The notes under the pieces are model-generated. The model made no database searches. It was not told the origin of the DNA and was given only the letters and a program-made list of their open reading frames with translations. A stretch of 64,000 nucleotides of DNA. Source: Cryptomeria japonica (taxonomy: Eukaryota > Streptophyta > Pinopsida > Cupressales > Cupressaceae). Where the stretch lies: positions 237,202,233-237,266,232 of the forward strand of contig NC_081414.1 of the NCBI RefSeq assembly GCF_030272615.1, in the 5' to 3' direction. The translations under genes were made by a program, and so were the position numbers. This document shows positions 12,201-23,665 of this stretch, piece by piece (the stretch's first letter is position 1; every line of letters starts with the position of its first letter).

Positions 12201-14414
12201 TTTTGCTGTATACCTCATTTACTTCAGTATTGCTTCATATTTGCTGTTATCTATTCCTTCCTATGCTATTAAACAATCAAAACACAAAAACAAACAACCC
12301 TTTCTGCACTTCTGTCTAGTTCTGTAAGAAAAACTTAAATAAACAGGAAAACAAAATTAAAAAAAAAAAAATTACAGCAGGTTAACAGCAAAGATCTATC
12401 AGGGATCTTTCAGCATCAATATCACTTTGGGAAGGCGGAGAAGGTATATAATCTAGTTCAACTAACTCTGGGAAGGCGGAGCAGGTTTATAATCTAGTTC
12501 AACTACATCATCAGACGAAGTGGGGTCCTTTGATGATGAAGTGACCTTTGGTCTCCTAATAGGGATCTTTTCCCTTCTTGTTCTTTTAGATGTCCGAGTT
12601 CCTCTGTTGGGTTTAGCCTTCTTCCTTTTTTCAGGCTTTTCAACCTCTTCCTTTGGTGCACTGGATGTTCCCTCATCTTCGGAGGACTGAGAATCAAGGC
12701 TACCCATCATTTGGTAGGTGAATTGGAATCCCTCATGAATCAGTCGCTCAATTTGTTGGTGCAACCACTGGTCAGTGTATCTTCCTAGGGCTGCCATAAC
12801 TGCCTCAAAATTAGTGATTGGATCCTGCAACCAATTGATGCCTGGTAAAAGATGTCTTACCGCCTCAAATTCCCGGACTTGTAGGCAATTTCTTGAATCT
12901 GTTAGTTGATCTAGGACCCGACGGTATTCATAGAGTTGCATTTGCTGCACACTCAGCCTTGAATATTCGCGTCGTTGGACTTCATAGTCATCAGAGCAAT
13001 TCTTCCAATAATCTTCAACTGATTCCTTTGCTTTGTATCGCCTGCCATAAGCTCTCTTTGCCAGATTTTCGTGATCAAAGCATTTCCTTGGAAAATGCTC
13101 TTGTAGGCCGTAGGAGGCTAGTTCTGCAAAGGATTCCTCTGCCTGGGCTAGGTTCTTTAGATGGACATCAAGGTTACCTATAATCATAGGGAAGGCGAAT
13201 CCAGATTGCTTCTTGTCTCTGAGTAAACTGTTTGCCGGACATGACTGCCTTGCGACTTCTAGGAGAACTATCTCGTCGGTTGGGTATTGCGGAAGTCAGA
13301 AAGGAGCACCCTCAAAGCTAGCTATCCGGATGTAGGAGAACCGTGGGAACTCGATGAACCAGGCACCATACCTCTGTACTAGAATAGTAGCTTGCTCTGA
13401 GAGCCTAATGTGTAGTCCTTGCATCAGCCTGACCAGGCGCATTGTGAAGGCATCATTGACGTGCTCATAGTGACCAACTGCATAGGCAAGGCTATTCTTT
13501 TCTCTTTGAGCTATGTCCTGATAGTGCAGTTGTGGATAACAATCATATACCTTTACTTGATTGGGTCCATTCCCAATCTCACCTTTCATGATTAAACTTG
13601 ACAGTGGCTGGTTTCTGGCGAACATGTAGACCAAATAGGATGTCATGGTAAAGTATTTCTTTGCCTCAAGTTCGATCAATTGGGTGTGGATCTTGTTGCT
13701 TATGATCTAGGCCCAGTCGGACTTGGATTTCCCAGCAAAGACCTGTTCTGTGAAGTAGAACATCCACTCCTCAAAGTAGTTGGATTGGGGGAGTCCCATA
13801 ATCCTGTTGAGCAATGTGACCATGTCTCCATGCTCATTGTGAAAGTTGCTTCTAGGGGTCTTTTTCCCAATCCTGACGCTTGGAAGTCTTCTCTCCTTGT
13901 ACCACTCCTCATTTATCAGTGTTCTGCATTGGGCAGGGTTCATATCATACGCCACCTGCGCTTCATCTATGGTTGTTGCTATGGGGTTGTTTGGGAGGGG
14001 AATATTAAATGCGTCGCTAATGGCCTCACGAGTGAAGTCAGCAAGGACCATATTCTCGAGGAGCAGCAATCTGGAGTTTGGTTGGTAATGCCAGGCAGCT
14101 TCTACTACTAGCTCATAGTTTTGTACTGATGGGGGAAATCCTGCTGCTTGGGCGATTCCACTTTCCATCATCCGCCTATGCCTGCCATAGGCTTTAGGGG
14201 AGAAAACTCGGTCCCTGAAATCTTGAATATCAATATGCCTCAGGTCAGTATCACCTACATTTTCCTAGACACTCTGAACTTTTGATTCCCTCAATCCTCC
14301 TCTCTGATATTGATACTTAATCTTTTTGACTCTGCGAGGGATATCTGACTTGGACGCTTGTGACGTCTCGGCTGTAGCAGGTGTCTTTGATGATTCTACC
14401 GCCGATTTAGGCAT
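9288..14414 (-). pseudogene. Decayed copy of the long ORF of the TGTTG family
   Basis: Homologue of the ORF at 58008-61643. The start (ATG at 14414, encoding MPKSA) matches G5, including the preceding TGCAGGATAA. Lesions: a tryptophan codon turned to TAG near 14268, frameshifts between the segments 14171-13707, 13679-13296 and 13187-12462, a local duplication at 12429-12510 of about 41 bp, and a solo-LTR insertion at 11025-12412. In a block of roughly 120 residues around YDCYPQLHYQDIAQRE I count about 11 differences from G5. The last segment (11030 down to 9288) is open for 580 codons. With the solo LTR and one TSD copy removed, the sequence reads SQSDIDAFGADDPPAPD across the junction, so ORF halves that look separate were one protein. 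The function is unknown. Confidence 0.8.
11025..12412 (+). mobile_element. Solo LTR, 1388 bp, TSD GCATC, inside the G2 ORF
   Basis: The element starts TGTCATGTCCCC and ends GGGATCTTTCA, flanked by GCATC (11020-11024 and 12413-12417). Its opening 120 bases, including GTAGGCTGACAGGGTTGGA, resemble the start of the chromovirus LTR at 45865. The length is close to that LTR (1300 bp) and both end in an A-rich tract, so it is probably a related Ty3 chromovirus solo LTR. It interrupts the long ORF of G2 and therefore postdates it. Confidence 0.85.
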
Positions 14415-15049
14415 TTATCCTGCACAGTCGGATGCGGATTACGAGACAATATAAAGGAAATGAAGCGGGTTAGATAAAGGGATACGCTAGCATACAAAGA
14501 TTAATTTGAAAACCGAACTTTAAAGAATAGCATGATACTTTTAGCTATAAAGCTTGATTGATTTAGACATGAATATTTATGAAGCTTTTCGACTACGAAT
14601 TTACTTATTCGGGTGCGGTTTAGATGATTTCTACTGCTAAATTTACACTTAGGCATTTTAGGATCAATTTTTAGAATGGACGAAGTTTAAAAAAATTCCT
14701 CTGAAAATGCATTTCTGGTTAATCCCTAGGAATAGACTCTGATTTCAATTGCGTTGCTTGACGTCCTATAAATGGGAAAAGATGCAGTTTAAGATTTAAT
14801 CGTTTTAATCAACTTTTGCACACACATCTATCCCATTCGGCATATATTTCAAACGATTTCAAGAGGGACAAGGCAAACTTACTTGGCGAAATGAATGGCG
14901 TGAATCCGCACAATGTGCCTTGCAAGAATGATTTCCTTTGGATTCGAAAAATGATGCCTCTTATGCCCTGCGTTTTGCGAAGACAAACTCACAATTTGTA
15001 AATTTGGAATGGGAGAGTTCTTGTAATTTCAAATTTCAACGGTTAACTC

Positions 15050-16680
15050 CCTATTCGTGATTTTCATGCCTAAGGCTCGGAGGGAAAAAATGCAGTTTTT
15101 AGAAACTTAGAATTAGCAATTCTTTTACCTTAATGATTTTGCCTCTTGCGTAGTAAAAATGAATGGGGGAGTTGCAATACTTTGAAAACTCTATCTTGCG
15201 TTTTACCCAATGGCGATTTTCAGAGGATGGGGCTTCTGCAAATTTTCAATCCTTAACATCTACGCCTTATCTGGCGAATTTTAGAGAGTGGGAGGGTTTT
15301 GTTAACTCCGGCGAAAATTGCTATCTCCTTGAAATTTCTGCTATCTTACCTTGGTGACTTGGGTTAATGGCAATTTTAACTAAAACGCAGTCTTAAAAGC
15401 ATTGAGATTTTCCTAGGTCACGATTTTCAGGGTTTTGAGGCATTTTGAAAGCTTTCATTTACTATCGCTTCTCCTCCATTACGCGACTTTACTTGATATT
15501 GTAAATTTCGAGTTTTTTGGTGGGGTTTGCAAGCTTTCAAACCCTTATGACTTTATCAAAAAAACGTGATTTTGGGGGGGGGGGGTTATCCAAATTTCGG
15601 CATTTGTGGCACTTTGCAAGTTCTTTCCCTTTACCTTTTTGCATTTACTTCCATAATGCGTACTTCGGCGATTTTAAGTGTTTTGAAAACTCATTACTTT
15701 TTCGCACTTTACCTTATGAATGCGAACTTCGGCATTTTGTGTGCTTTTGCGAGTTCTAAAATTTTGAACTTTTTATCATTTTTCCTTCAAATCGCGCTTT
15801 TCGACGATTGGAGAGCCTTTTCAAACTTTCAACCCTGGCATTTACCCTTCGGATCGCAATTTTCGGCGATTCTAGAGCCTTTTCAAACCTTTTACATTCA
15901 TCACTTATGACTTAAAATGCGAATTTCGGCGATTTTAGGGTGTTTGAAAACTTTTTTAACTTTTGGGACTTACCCTTTAGATCGCGATTTTCGGCATTTA
16001 GAGACATTTTGAAACTTTTAACTTTTACGCACTATTCCTCCAAATGCGAATTTTGGCGATTGGGTTGCTTTTGCCAACTTAGGACTTTTAGTGGCGTTTG
16101 CAAACTTTAACGTTCCGCATTATTTCTCCGAAGTGTGATTTTCGGGGTTTTCGAGGGTTTTGCTAAGTTCGGCACTTTGGTGCACTTTTTAAACTTCGCA
16201 TTTTTACCTTATGATGCCATTTTTGGGGTTTTGACCCACTTTGCAAACTTCGCACTTTTACCTTATGATGCCATTTTCGGGGTTTTGACCCACTTTGCCA
16301 ATTTCGGCATTTTGGAGCATTTTTCAAATCTTTTAACCTTTCGCAATATTCTCCTCTTTTGCGATTTTTTCCTCTTTCGCGATTTTCAGGCCTTGGAAGG
16401 AGTTTGAAAGTTTTAACTTTTTGCATTTTGTCCTTATTACGTGAATTTCGGGGTTTAGGGAGGATTTGAAAACTTTTACTCCCTCTGACAATTACCCTCT
16501 GACTGGCGAAAATTGCTATTTTCATCCATTCTGTAAACTTTAAAACCTCATGTAATTTCCTCCTTAGTGCGAATTTCAGGATTTGGAGGAGTTTTGTTAG
16601 TTTTTTGACACTTTGCATTCTTTTACCTCTCCTATATCCCCTGGCGAAAATTGACACTTTGGGTCCTCATGCGACCTTCA
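15050..16680 (-). repeat. Degenerate array upstream of the G2 ORF
   Basis: About 1.6 kb of loosely repeated units based on the plus-strand words GCGATTTTCGGCGATTTTAG and CACTTTTACCTTATGATGCC. The best pair lies at 16195-16300. Unit spacing is roughly 55-65 bp and copies are strongly diverged. It lies where unit G5 has its hairpin array, between the unit start and the ORF. The short ORFs here are by-products of the repeats. Confidence 0.7.
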
Positions 16681-16979
16681 GACGCTTTATCCCTTTACTT
16701 GGCGGATTTCGTCAGTTTCTATCATTCTACGCGCCTATCTCAGGCGATTTTATAAGTTTAAACGATCCCTTGGAATTTCAATGCTCGAAGGCTCAACTCA
16801 CCCTGCAAATTCACAGGCTTCCGTTCATAACATCATCATCTCATGGACTGATTACGGGCACACTCAAAAAGGACGCGAGACACCCCACGTGGAACTCAAC
16901 AGGGCGGAGGCAAAAAGACCAAAAAGAGGAGAGGGGACATTGTCGGCGACAGGGAGCGTGTGCAACGCGCAACACTAGG

Positions 16980-17555
16980 TAACCTAGAAATTTGATAAAT
17001 CAGTCGGGGGCCCCATTGTTAATATTGAGGAGAGATCGATCTTGGACACCTTGAGGTCAATCTTGGACAGAAAAGTGCACAATATTGATCTCTATTTATC
17101 AGGATAACAACAATATATGAGTCCACTAGCAGTTGAGATATAAATGCAATTACAATTTGAAAAATGATAGAAAACCTATCTACCATGGGTACCTATCCTA
17201 GACTATCTACCATGGGTATGTATCCTAGTGTTGAGACTTGCAAGTTCAAGACATTCTTAGTGACTTTGTGTAGTAGAATTGTGTGCCTTAAAAGTCCAAG
17301 CTTGAAACTTAGTGAATATGTAGGGCCATTTTTTAGTAAAAAATATATTTGGAAAACATACATAATTCTCAACTCTAAAAGGCATTAACACTTTAAAAGA
17401 TTCACTAAATTTGTACTCATTTTCACTTGCCCATTTGCTTTCAAACTATTTTCATGAGAGTTGCATGCAAATAGATTTGGCATTGGATTTGGAATTGGTG
17501 AATTTTCAAGAAACTCTTAGATAGATACGAGTAGGTTTGGTAATTATAGTAGTAT
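16980..17555. other. No gene; possible 5' end of another G-type unit
   Basis: After the right CTAGG of G2, bases 16980-17025 read on the minus strand contain ATGGGGCCCCCGACTG and then TTTCTAGGTTA. This resembles the opening of units G1 and G3 (ATGGGG/CCCCC, then CTAGGTTAG). G2 may therefore have inserted into an older minus-strand unit of its own family. I could not find that unit's ends. Nothing else is recognised up to 17555. Confidence 0.35.
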
Positions 17556-17565
17556 AGTTTGAGGA

Positions 17566-17640
17566 GTTGAGATCAATTGGTTAAAGCATTGGATTCTCAT
17601 TGTGGAGACCCAAGTTCAAATCCACATAGGGACATCTAAT
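17566..17640 (+). repeat. tRNA-like SINE head or tRNA relic
   Basis: The sequence has a tRNA-like polymerase III promoter. A box-A-like TGAGATCAATTGG lies near 17569-17581, and a box-B-like GTTCAAATCC at 17614-17623. The spacing between them and the intervening GGATTCTCATTGTGGAGACC would fit an anticodon arm. A CCA end and a good acceptor stem are not evident, so this looks like a SINE head or a relic rather than a working tRNA gene. Any SINE body would run right towards about 17860, but I could not define its end. Confidence 0.45.
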
Positions 17641-18507
17641 GTGGAATTCTAAGTTGTGACACATGCTATTCCATAATTGGTTTCAAATGTGGATGTAGTT
17701 TCTAAATAAAGTGGATTTCAAAGTAATGACTCTTGGTCTTACATAGGTGATTTCTAGTGTGGTGCTCATAAGGAGCTTGTATTAGTCTCTAATAAGTGCT
17801 CATAAGAGCTTGTATTGGTCTCACATAGATGCTGGTATGAGTAGAATATTTGTAAACGATACTGAACAGCAAAATTAATTTATAGGCATATATTTGGTTT
17901 TTATAATTTTAGTGAAGGTCCTTGTTACTTCAAAGGCCTTAAGTTGGGCTTGATGGAGGGGGTTTTGCCTCTCGATTGCACCCTATATCACAATTTGGAA
18001 TTTTCAAGGTGTGCTTCCCCTAGACCTTGTGAGGGGTGCTGCTCCTTGATCCTCATATGGGATTGTCGTGCAGCTTTAAAGTCTTGCTCTAGTTTTTTTT
18101 TGTTGTTGTAAAACTAGAACTGATTTTATGCTGTGCTGAATGGAAAAGCACAACTTTCTCTCAAGTAATTGAATTCCATTTATACGTTTGTTTTGCCTAG
18201 TCATTTCAATTCCAAGTAATGCTACTATGATATATGAAATTTTGATTTGAGATGCAATATATTAAGTTTTTCCTTAAAAATCACCATTTTTCAGTGATTT
18301 TTAAGTTTACCAAGTTTTGCTAAATCTTCATTGAGTTTTGGCACTGGATTTGAGTCCAAGTCAAAACTTGGCTTTCAATGTTTTTTGTGAGTTTGAGTCT
18401 CAACATTATTTTATGTATGTTTAGAACATAACAATGCCAGAATGAAAATTAAATCAACCCTAACTATGCTGTAACCAAAATATATGTTCATTCCCAGCTA
18501 CCACTTC
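17641..18507. other. No gene recognised
   Basis: No supported coding region. Short imperfect repeats occur near 17765-17830 (GCTCATAAGGAGCTTGTATT, twice). It may be SINE tail or host intron. Confidence 0.5.
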
Positions 18508-18512
18508 AATGC

Positions 18513-20076
18513 TGTAATATCCCCTGTACTGAAATGACAGAAAACAAGGAATATTTAACTGTCCAAACTGCATGCTATGCTATCCTGAGATTTGCGTGTT
18601 ATGCTGACAGAGTGTCTCAGAAATTTTCAGTCTGATATGAAGGTTGTCACACATGTATTTCTCATGATTTAACAACTACTAATGAAAATTATTGATTGAA
18701 TATTTACTAGGAATGTATATACGACTATCTTATGACATATCATATCAGATTCGGTCCACAAACATGAAGTTACAACTAGCTGACATTATGACAAACAATT
18801 GACATACAACCTCAGAAAATCATGAATGATGATGCAACCAAATACTCCTTCCTTTCTTATTTTATATGATGCTCAAATAGGACATTACATTGACAGGATT
18901 ATGATCAAAACACATAGACCTTCAATAATGAACACTTTCAGGTTTTCTGAAGACAAGTGACAGCTATGGACTCATGCATTCACACTGAGATTACAATGAA
19001 TTAACAATGCCAAAAGGACCTGGAGTTTAGCGCCTTGAAGAAGCAAGCAATATCACGGACTATGGAGCCTCCAATGAGTCAATTCGTCCTCCTTAACAAA
19101 TTGCCCCTGCCTGCTACTGCTAATGGAGGTCTGATGCATTCATGAATGACAGCTGCAAGTGCTCCAATCTTCTTCTAAAATGATCGCCTTCCCTTCACCA
19201 ATGTAGCGCTATTCTTATTGAGGAGATTAGATTCCAATAAGGAGAGATATGAGCAAAATCGAAGGTATAACCTGACTGCCACGATTTTGACTCAGACTGA
19301 AATATATCACTGATTCTTACACAAAAACACCTCCAAATTGTCTTGGAATGAATCGCCTAATTCCTTCAAAAATATTGCTGACCTCAGGATGAAGATTTAG
19401 TGACTTCTTGATGAGATCTGATCCAAATCGTGGGTTATGAGGTGAAATACGAACTTGTCTCAGACCTGCAAATTTACAACAGCAACTCACAAATCTTCTT
19501 CAAAATGTCCTTCAATAGAATCGCCTCACTACTTCAAACCAAATCAATGCATTATGGGCCTTCAATCTGAAAATATGATAATAGCATGAACCCGTGCACC
19601 ATGGAAATATGACAAACTCGATAAGCACCCTTAGGAAGGCTGATCTGTCTCCCTCTCTCAACAGCAACCCCTCGGAAGGTCTTCCGCTCCCTCAGTTATG
19701 CTATCTATGGGAGTTTTCGTTCCCAAAGACCAAAGTCTGCAGACACCTCTCGGTTCTACAAAACCCAATCAAAATCCAAATCCAAAACCAAGCTTCCTGG
19801 AAGCTTCAACTTGATCTCCTTTAATACTTTTTCACTCCAACATCCAGAAGCTTCTAGAAGTGACTTTATGATATAATATTTAATTAATCACTTTATTAAA
19901 TTAATTAAATATAAAGTCATCTTTTAATTTTCTTTATTTTATTTGATAACTTTATAAATAATTAATATTATTAATTAAAATAATTAATTAAGCTATCCAT
20001 GAAAAATAATAATAATTTGGACAACTTAACTAATTAAATTAATTAATCAATTCCTCTCCAAAAAGGGGACATTACA
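18513..20076. mobile_element. Solo LTR, 1564 bp, TSD AATGC
   Basis: Starts TGTAATATCCCC and ends GGGGACATTACA, so the two ends form a near-perfect 12-bp inverted repeat. The 5-bp duplication AATGC flanks it (18508-18512 and 20077-20081). There is no ORF of note and no internal terminal repeats. The ends match the other TGTAATRTCCCC LTRs in the window. The last 200 bases are AT-rich. Orientation cannot be fixed from the ends alone. Confidence 0.88.
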
Positions 20077-20081
20077 AATGC

Positions 20082-20828
20082 CATATGGATAAGGCTCTTC
20101 CACGACCGAGAGAGCATCCTTCAGAATAATTCATTGAAATGCAGTACTATAACTACAATCTGTACTAATGGCATTTTAGTATAGGAGGAGTTTATCAGTT
20201 GCCATGAATTTGTCTTTCATAAACCATAATACAATTCTTTATTGAAGAAATAACATTTTGAGTCCCTTTTCAGATTTCTTATTTGGTGCTCCATAAGAAA
20301 AATTGGACATGTAATCCATCCATCCATCCACTAGAATAAGTTGTGCACATCCATAATGGGATTGTGATGTATTAGTATGGTATTGGTTATATGGTAGCAA
20401 AAGTTTTTCTTGGGAATATATTGGCAAACCGAAAGGTAAAGATTTTCAATGAATTGGGAAAAAATAAGTTAGGGTTAGGATAATGTCAGAAAAAAAACCC
20501 AGAAAGCATTTTTAGTGGAATTTTTTTTTGATTTTCCCAAATAAAATCGCCAAAAAATTGGTTTGACTGATAAAACAAAAAAAATCATGACTAAGATACT
20601 GACAATTGAGAGCAGTCTATGTAGCACAGTCTGAGAGTTTCATGTGATAGATTTTTTATAAGCTATTTTATTCTTTGCAATTTGATCGTAAATGGATATG
20701 GCCAATAATTGTCACAGTCTAGTATCTTTTTTAGGTTTAAACAAATGGGATTTTTAGTTTGAATGTTTCATAAAAGGTACCTTCCATTGTATGGAAGTTC
20801 TCAAAGTAAATTCTCTTATTTATTGCAG
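20082..20828. other. Probable intron of the MetRS gene
   Basis: No coding stretch is recognised. It ends in a pyrimidine-rich run and TTTATTGCAG, the acceptor for the exon at 20829. Confidence 0.5.
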
Positions 20829-20996
20829 GATGAAAATGAGTTGCTAGAAGAAAAATGCTGTCCTATTCATAGGAAACCGTGTGAGAAACGGAAGGAGGAT
20901 AATTATTTTTTCTCTCTCTCAAAGTACCAAAAGCCACTGGAAGAATTGTTGACTGCAAATCCACATTTTGTTCAGCCAGCATATCGCTTACATGAG
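20829..20996 (+). CDS. OVA1: Exon of organellar-type methionyl-tRNA synthetase
   Basis: A 168-bp exon of 56 codons, phase 0 at both ends. It is preceded by the acceptor TTTATTGCAG and followed by the donor GTTGTT. The peptide begins DENELLEEKCCPIH and contains KEDNYFFSLSKYQKPLEELL and FVQPAYRLHE. I recognise this as the middle of the bacterial/organellar class of MetRS, where CCPIH..PC belongs to the zinc-binding connective insertion and EDNYFF.LSKYQ follows it. The enzyme charges tRNA-Met in plastids and mitochondria. No other exon is recognised within the window, so flanking introns must exceed tens of kilobases if the gene is intact. An isolated exon duplicated with a pseudogene is the alternative. 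The open frame and intact splice sites favour a working gene. Confidence 0.82.
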
Positions 20997-22004
20997 GTTG
21001 TTTATTGAGCATTTTTGTATTCAATACTTTGTAAGATGTTTGGGTACATATATTCAATATAGTTCTACTAGTAATAATGGGGTTTTCATTTTCCTTGTCA
21101 CTGCTTCAATCCTCGCATCCTCGCTTAAATGAAACATTGTTTAAGGGCTCTGCTTGTAAGAGGTAATTGTTAGTTGTCATTAAGATGGGGGAGAAAATAA
21201 ACTTCTTAAGTAGGAAATGTTTTTTGCACTGGAAGTTCATATTAGTAGCTATCTTTCTAAATTCTAACATGTCATGTTTCAATAATCAATCTTAGTTTGT
21301 CTCTTTATTGACTTCAAATTATGCAGCCTCCACATATATTGTGGGAGAAGTTTGGTGGCCTAAACTACCAAATTCTAGAAGCGAGCAATTAGAATTTTGA
21401 GTCAATTATGTAGTAATATGGGATGTGAGCAGAATTGGAGTATTTTTAGCATAATGACTCAATAAGATTCATGATAGATTATCTAGAAAACAGATGAATT
21501 TTGTGTTTATACACTATATGCTTTTTCTCCACAGATCAGTTTATCAAAATCACGGATTAATGGGTAATAATCATGATTTAAAATTTGTGCCATTTTTAGT
21601 TGAAAAGTCATGAAATCCTTGATTTTTTAAAAGATTGGGAAAATCAAGATTAATTGAAACCCCCCCCCAAAAAAGAATTGACTAAAATATTGGCTAATGA
21701 AAAAAACATACTGAAGTTTTTTATATCTTTGAGTAAAATATTATTTTCTGAAATTATGAAATTTAAATTTTCAGAAACTCCAACTTTTCCAAATTCCATA
21801 AGTTTTAGACTCTTTCCAATTCATTGTCAATCATGAATACAAAACATGACCAAAAAATGTTGGAAAGGGAAACCAAATGCCAATTCTGGTGAAGAGGTTG
21901 ATGTAACATCAAATTCGATGATTGAACATTGTTTGGTAACTGGTTAATGAGCACTTGACTTGGGCACAAGGGAAGAGAGATGTTTGGAAAGTGGGTGGAC
22001 ACTA
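20997..22004. other. Probable intron, no gene recognised
   Basis: Begins with the GT donor of the MetRS exon. AT-rich and without coding signal. A C9 run followed by A6 lies near 21661-21676. Confidence 0.5.
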
Positions 22005-22195
22005 ATGTTTTTGATTAAGGAACAAACAGGTTTTGAATGGACCCGAAACCCTTTAACAAATCATAATTACAAAAAGCTGCTTAAAGATATAAACATATTA
22101 GAAGACAACAGGCAAAAGACAGCAAAAGACCAACACAAAACTAGGCACCACAAAAAACGACAGCAAAAAGGAAAGACTAGTTCAGATTTTTAAGG
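22005..22195 (-). other. Probable 3' UTR and terminus of the LINE
   Basis: Minus-strand sequence rich in TTTTGCTGTC words, then GTTAAAGGGTTTCGGGTCC, then CCTTAATCAAAAAC. No long poly(A) is visible. The GGGTTTCGGGTCC phrase before an AATCAAAAAC-type end is the reason for assigning it to a plant L1 tail, recognised from memory without an alignment. Confidence 0.45.
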
Positions 22196-22278
22196 GCCTT
22201 AGCCGCCTCAACTTCCAATTGTCATGTTGAGGGTAATCTTCTTCAATTCCAGTATTTCTTGATTTGGGGATTTCTTCT

Positions 22279-23665
22279 TCAGATTGTCCTAGTTCTCTTG
22301 GAGGGCTTGGAATTATCATCCTGCTTCTTCTCTATGGTTTTTACATCAATCGTGGTCCCTTCTTGATGGAGGCTTTCTAGCTTTCCAACCATTGTATTGA
22401 TACTTTCAGTAGAATTTTTAACAATTTTGTGGCTATAAGTCACCAAGGAGATGAGATTTTCATTGACTTTCTGAAATTTACTTTCCAATTGTTTGACTTT
22501 GCCATCATACTCTCTTTTCATTTTCTCTTCCAAGTTCGTGATTCTACTGTCATAGTCTTTCTTGAGATCATTCACTGTGCTCATAGTTTTCTGCATGGAA
22601 TCAACAATTGATTTCCTCTATTCAACACTCCATTATTTTGCACCTGGTTATCTTGTTTACTAGTCACTGCACAGAGTTTTACATTAATTTTCTTGATTTC
22701 ATGGAAGACCCACTTGAACAATTTGAAATTGTCCACAACAAAGTCTCGGGCAATGGCCAAGACATCATCAGGGTTTCCTTTGTCTGTGCCAAAAAGTGGG
22801 GAGTTGACATTGAGGTCATTAGGGAAGGATGTCTATCATTCCTCTTTAAGATATGTTCCGACTTATTTGGCATCTAATTATGGAAACGCAAAGAATCCGA
22901 GTCAGAAATGGAAACATGGGACACTCTGCTTCTTTTAGCGATGGAATCCAACTCAGAGTCGGTATCTTCCAGCTCAGTATTCCAGTCATCCTCATCAGAA
23001 GGGGGGCTAATAGATTCTTCATCATCAGTTTGAGAGAAAGGGACATGCATTGTGGTGGACAGAGAAGGTTGAGTCTTAACATACTCATGAATAAAAAGCA
23101 ACAGACCCCTGTGAAGAACACGGTTTTTCTTATTCTTCCTATGGTCTTTGATGTTGGCATTGATAGATGAGAGCAAAAAGAAAGGAAAAGATATCTTCAC
23201 CTTATGCCTAAAGTGATTTAACAAGACGAAATGGTGCCCATAAGCCCTAGTATATGTACCATCTAGGGCAATATACTTCATGAGAACAAAAAGCACAGAG
23301 CGCTAGATAGTTTTGATTTTACTTGTGTCATAGTTGCTCTTGTCCACTTTGGCCAATCTCTTCCTGGGGAAATTTCTTAACCGCAACATCTGACATTTTG
23401 TTGTCTCTATAAAACTTTGCCCCTTCCATGGATAAGCCGGTAACCTCTACGATTAATTTTTCATCAATCTCAATGATTCAGCCACCTAACTGAATCTTCC
23501 CATCCTTCAAATCCTTAGCAAATTTTTTGGTGACACTAGCGTCAGCTCCATGAAGCCTTTCAATGAAAGGGGTGAGGCCTCCGCGATCCAAAATTCACCA
23601 AATGGTTTTATCCTTTTCACCTCTTCACAATCCAGAGGTTCCACCCTTCTCCTCTCGCCTCCCAT
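22279..23665 (-). pseudogene. Unrecognised ORF remnant with coiled coil, downstream of the LINE RNase H
   Basis: Three open pieces on the minus strand look like parts of one broken protein. The first (ATG at 23665) starts MGGERRRVEPLDCEEVKRI. The second (23296-22874) includes YIALDGTYTRAYGHHFVLLN and then an acidic stretch (SQTDDEESISPPSDEDDWN). The third (22596-22279) is a charged coiled coil (VNDLKKDYDSRITNLEEKM...) with a basic end KPSKRTRTI. Frameshifts separate them. I do not recognise the family. It lies between the RNase H stop and the apparent LINE 3' end, so it could be an extra LINE ORF, a transduced segment or an older element. Confidence 0.5.

Larger units (their letters stand above)
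8240..16974 (-). mobile_element. Giant LTR-like unit G2, 8735 bp, TSD CTAGG, ORF-bearing
   Basis: Read on the minus strand the unit begins TGTTGCGCGTTGCACACG and ends GACACATCAACA. It is flanked by the exact 5-bp duplication CTAGG (8235-8239 and 16975-16979). Its first 60 bases and last 250 bases match unit G5 on the other strand, and the interior carries the same long ORF. Order on the minus strand: palindrome-rich start, degenerate array (16680 down to 15050), ORF (14414 down to 9288), TATA-like box (9092-9085), R/U5-like module to 8240. No internal terminal repeats or primer site are seen. A 1388-bp solo LTR (11025-12412) is a later insertion. Confidence 0.85.

Noticed and set aside
16163-16657. 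164-codon Lys/Arg-rich minus-strand frame
   Set aside because: It runs through the degenerate array of G2 and repeats the array's own words (KFRKWHHKVK-like). There is no homologue in G5.
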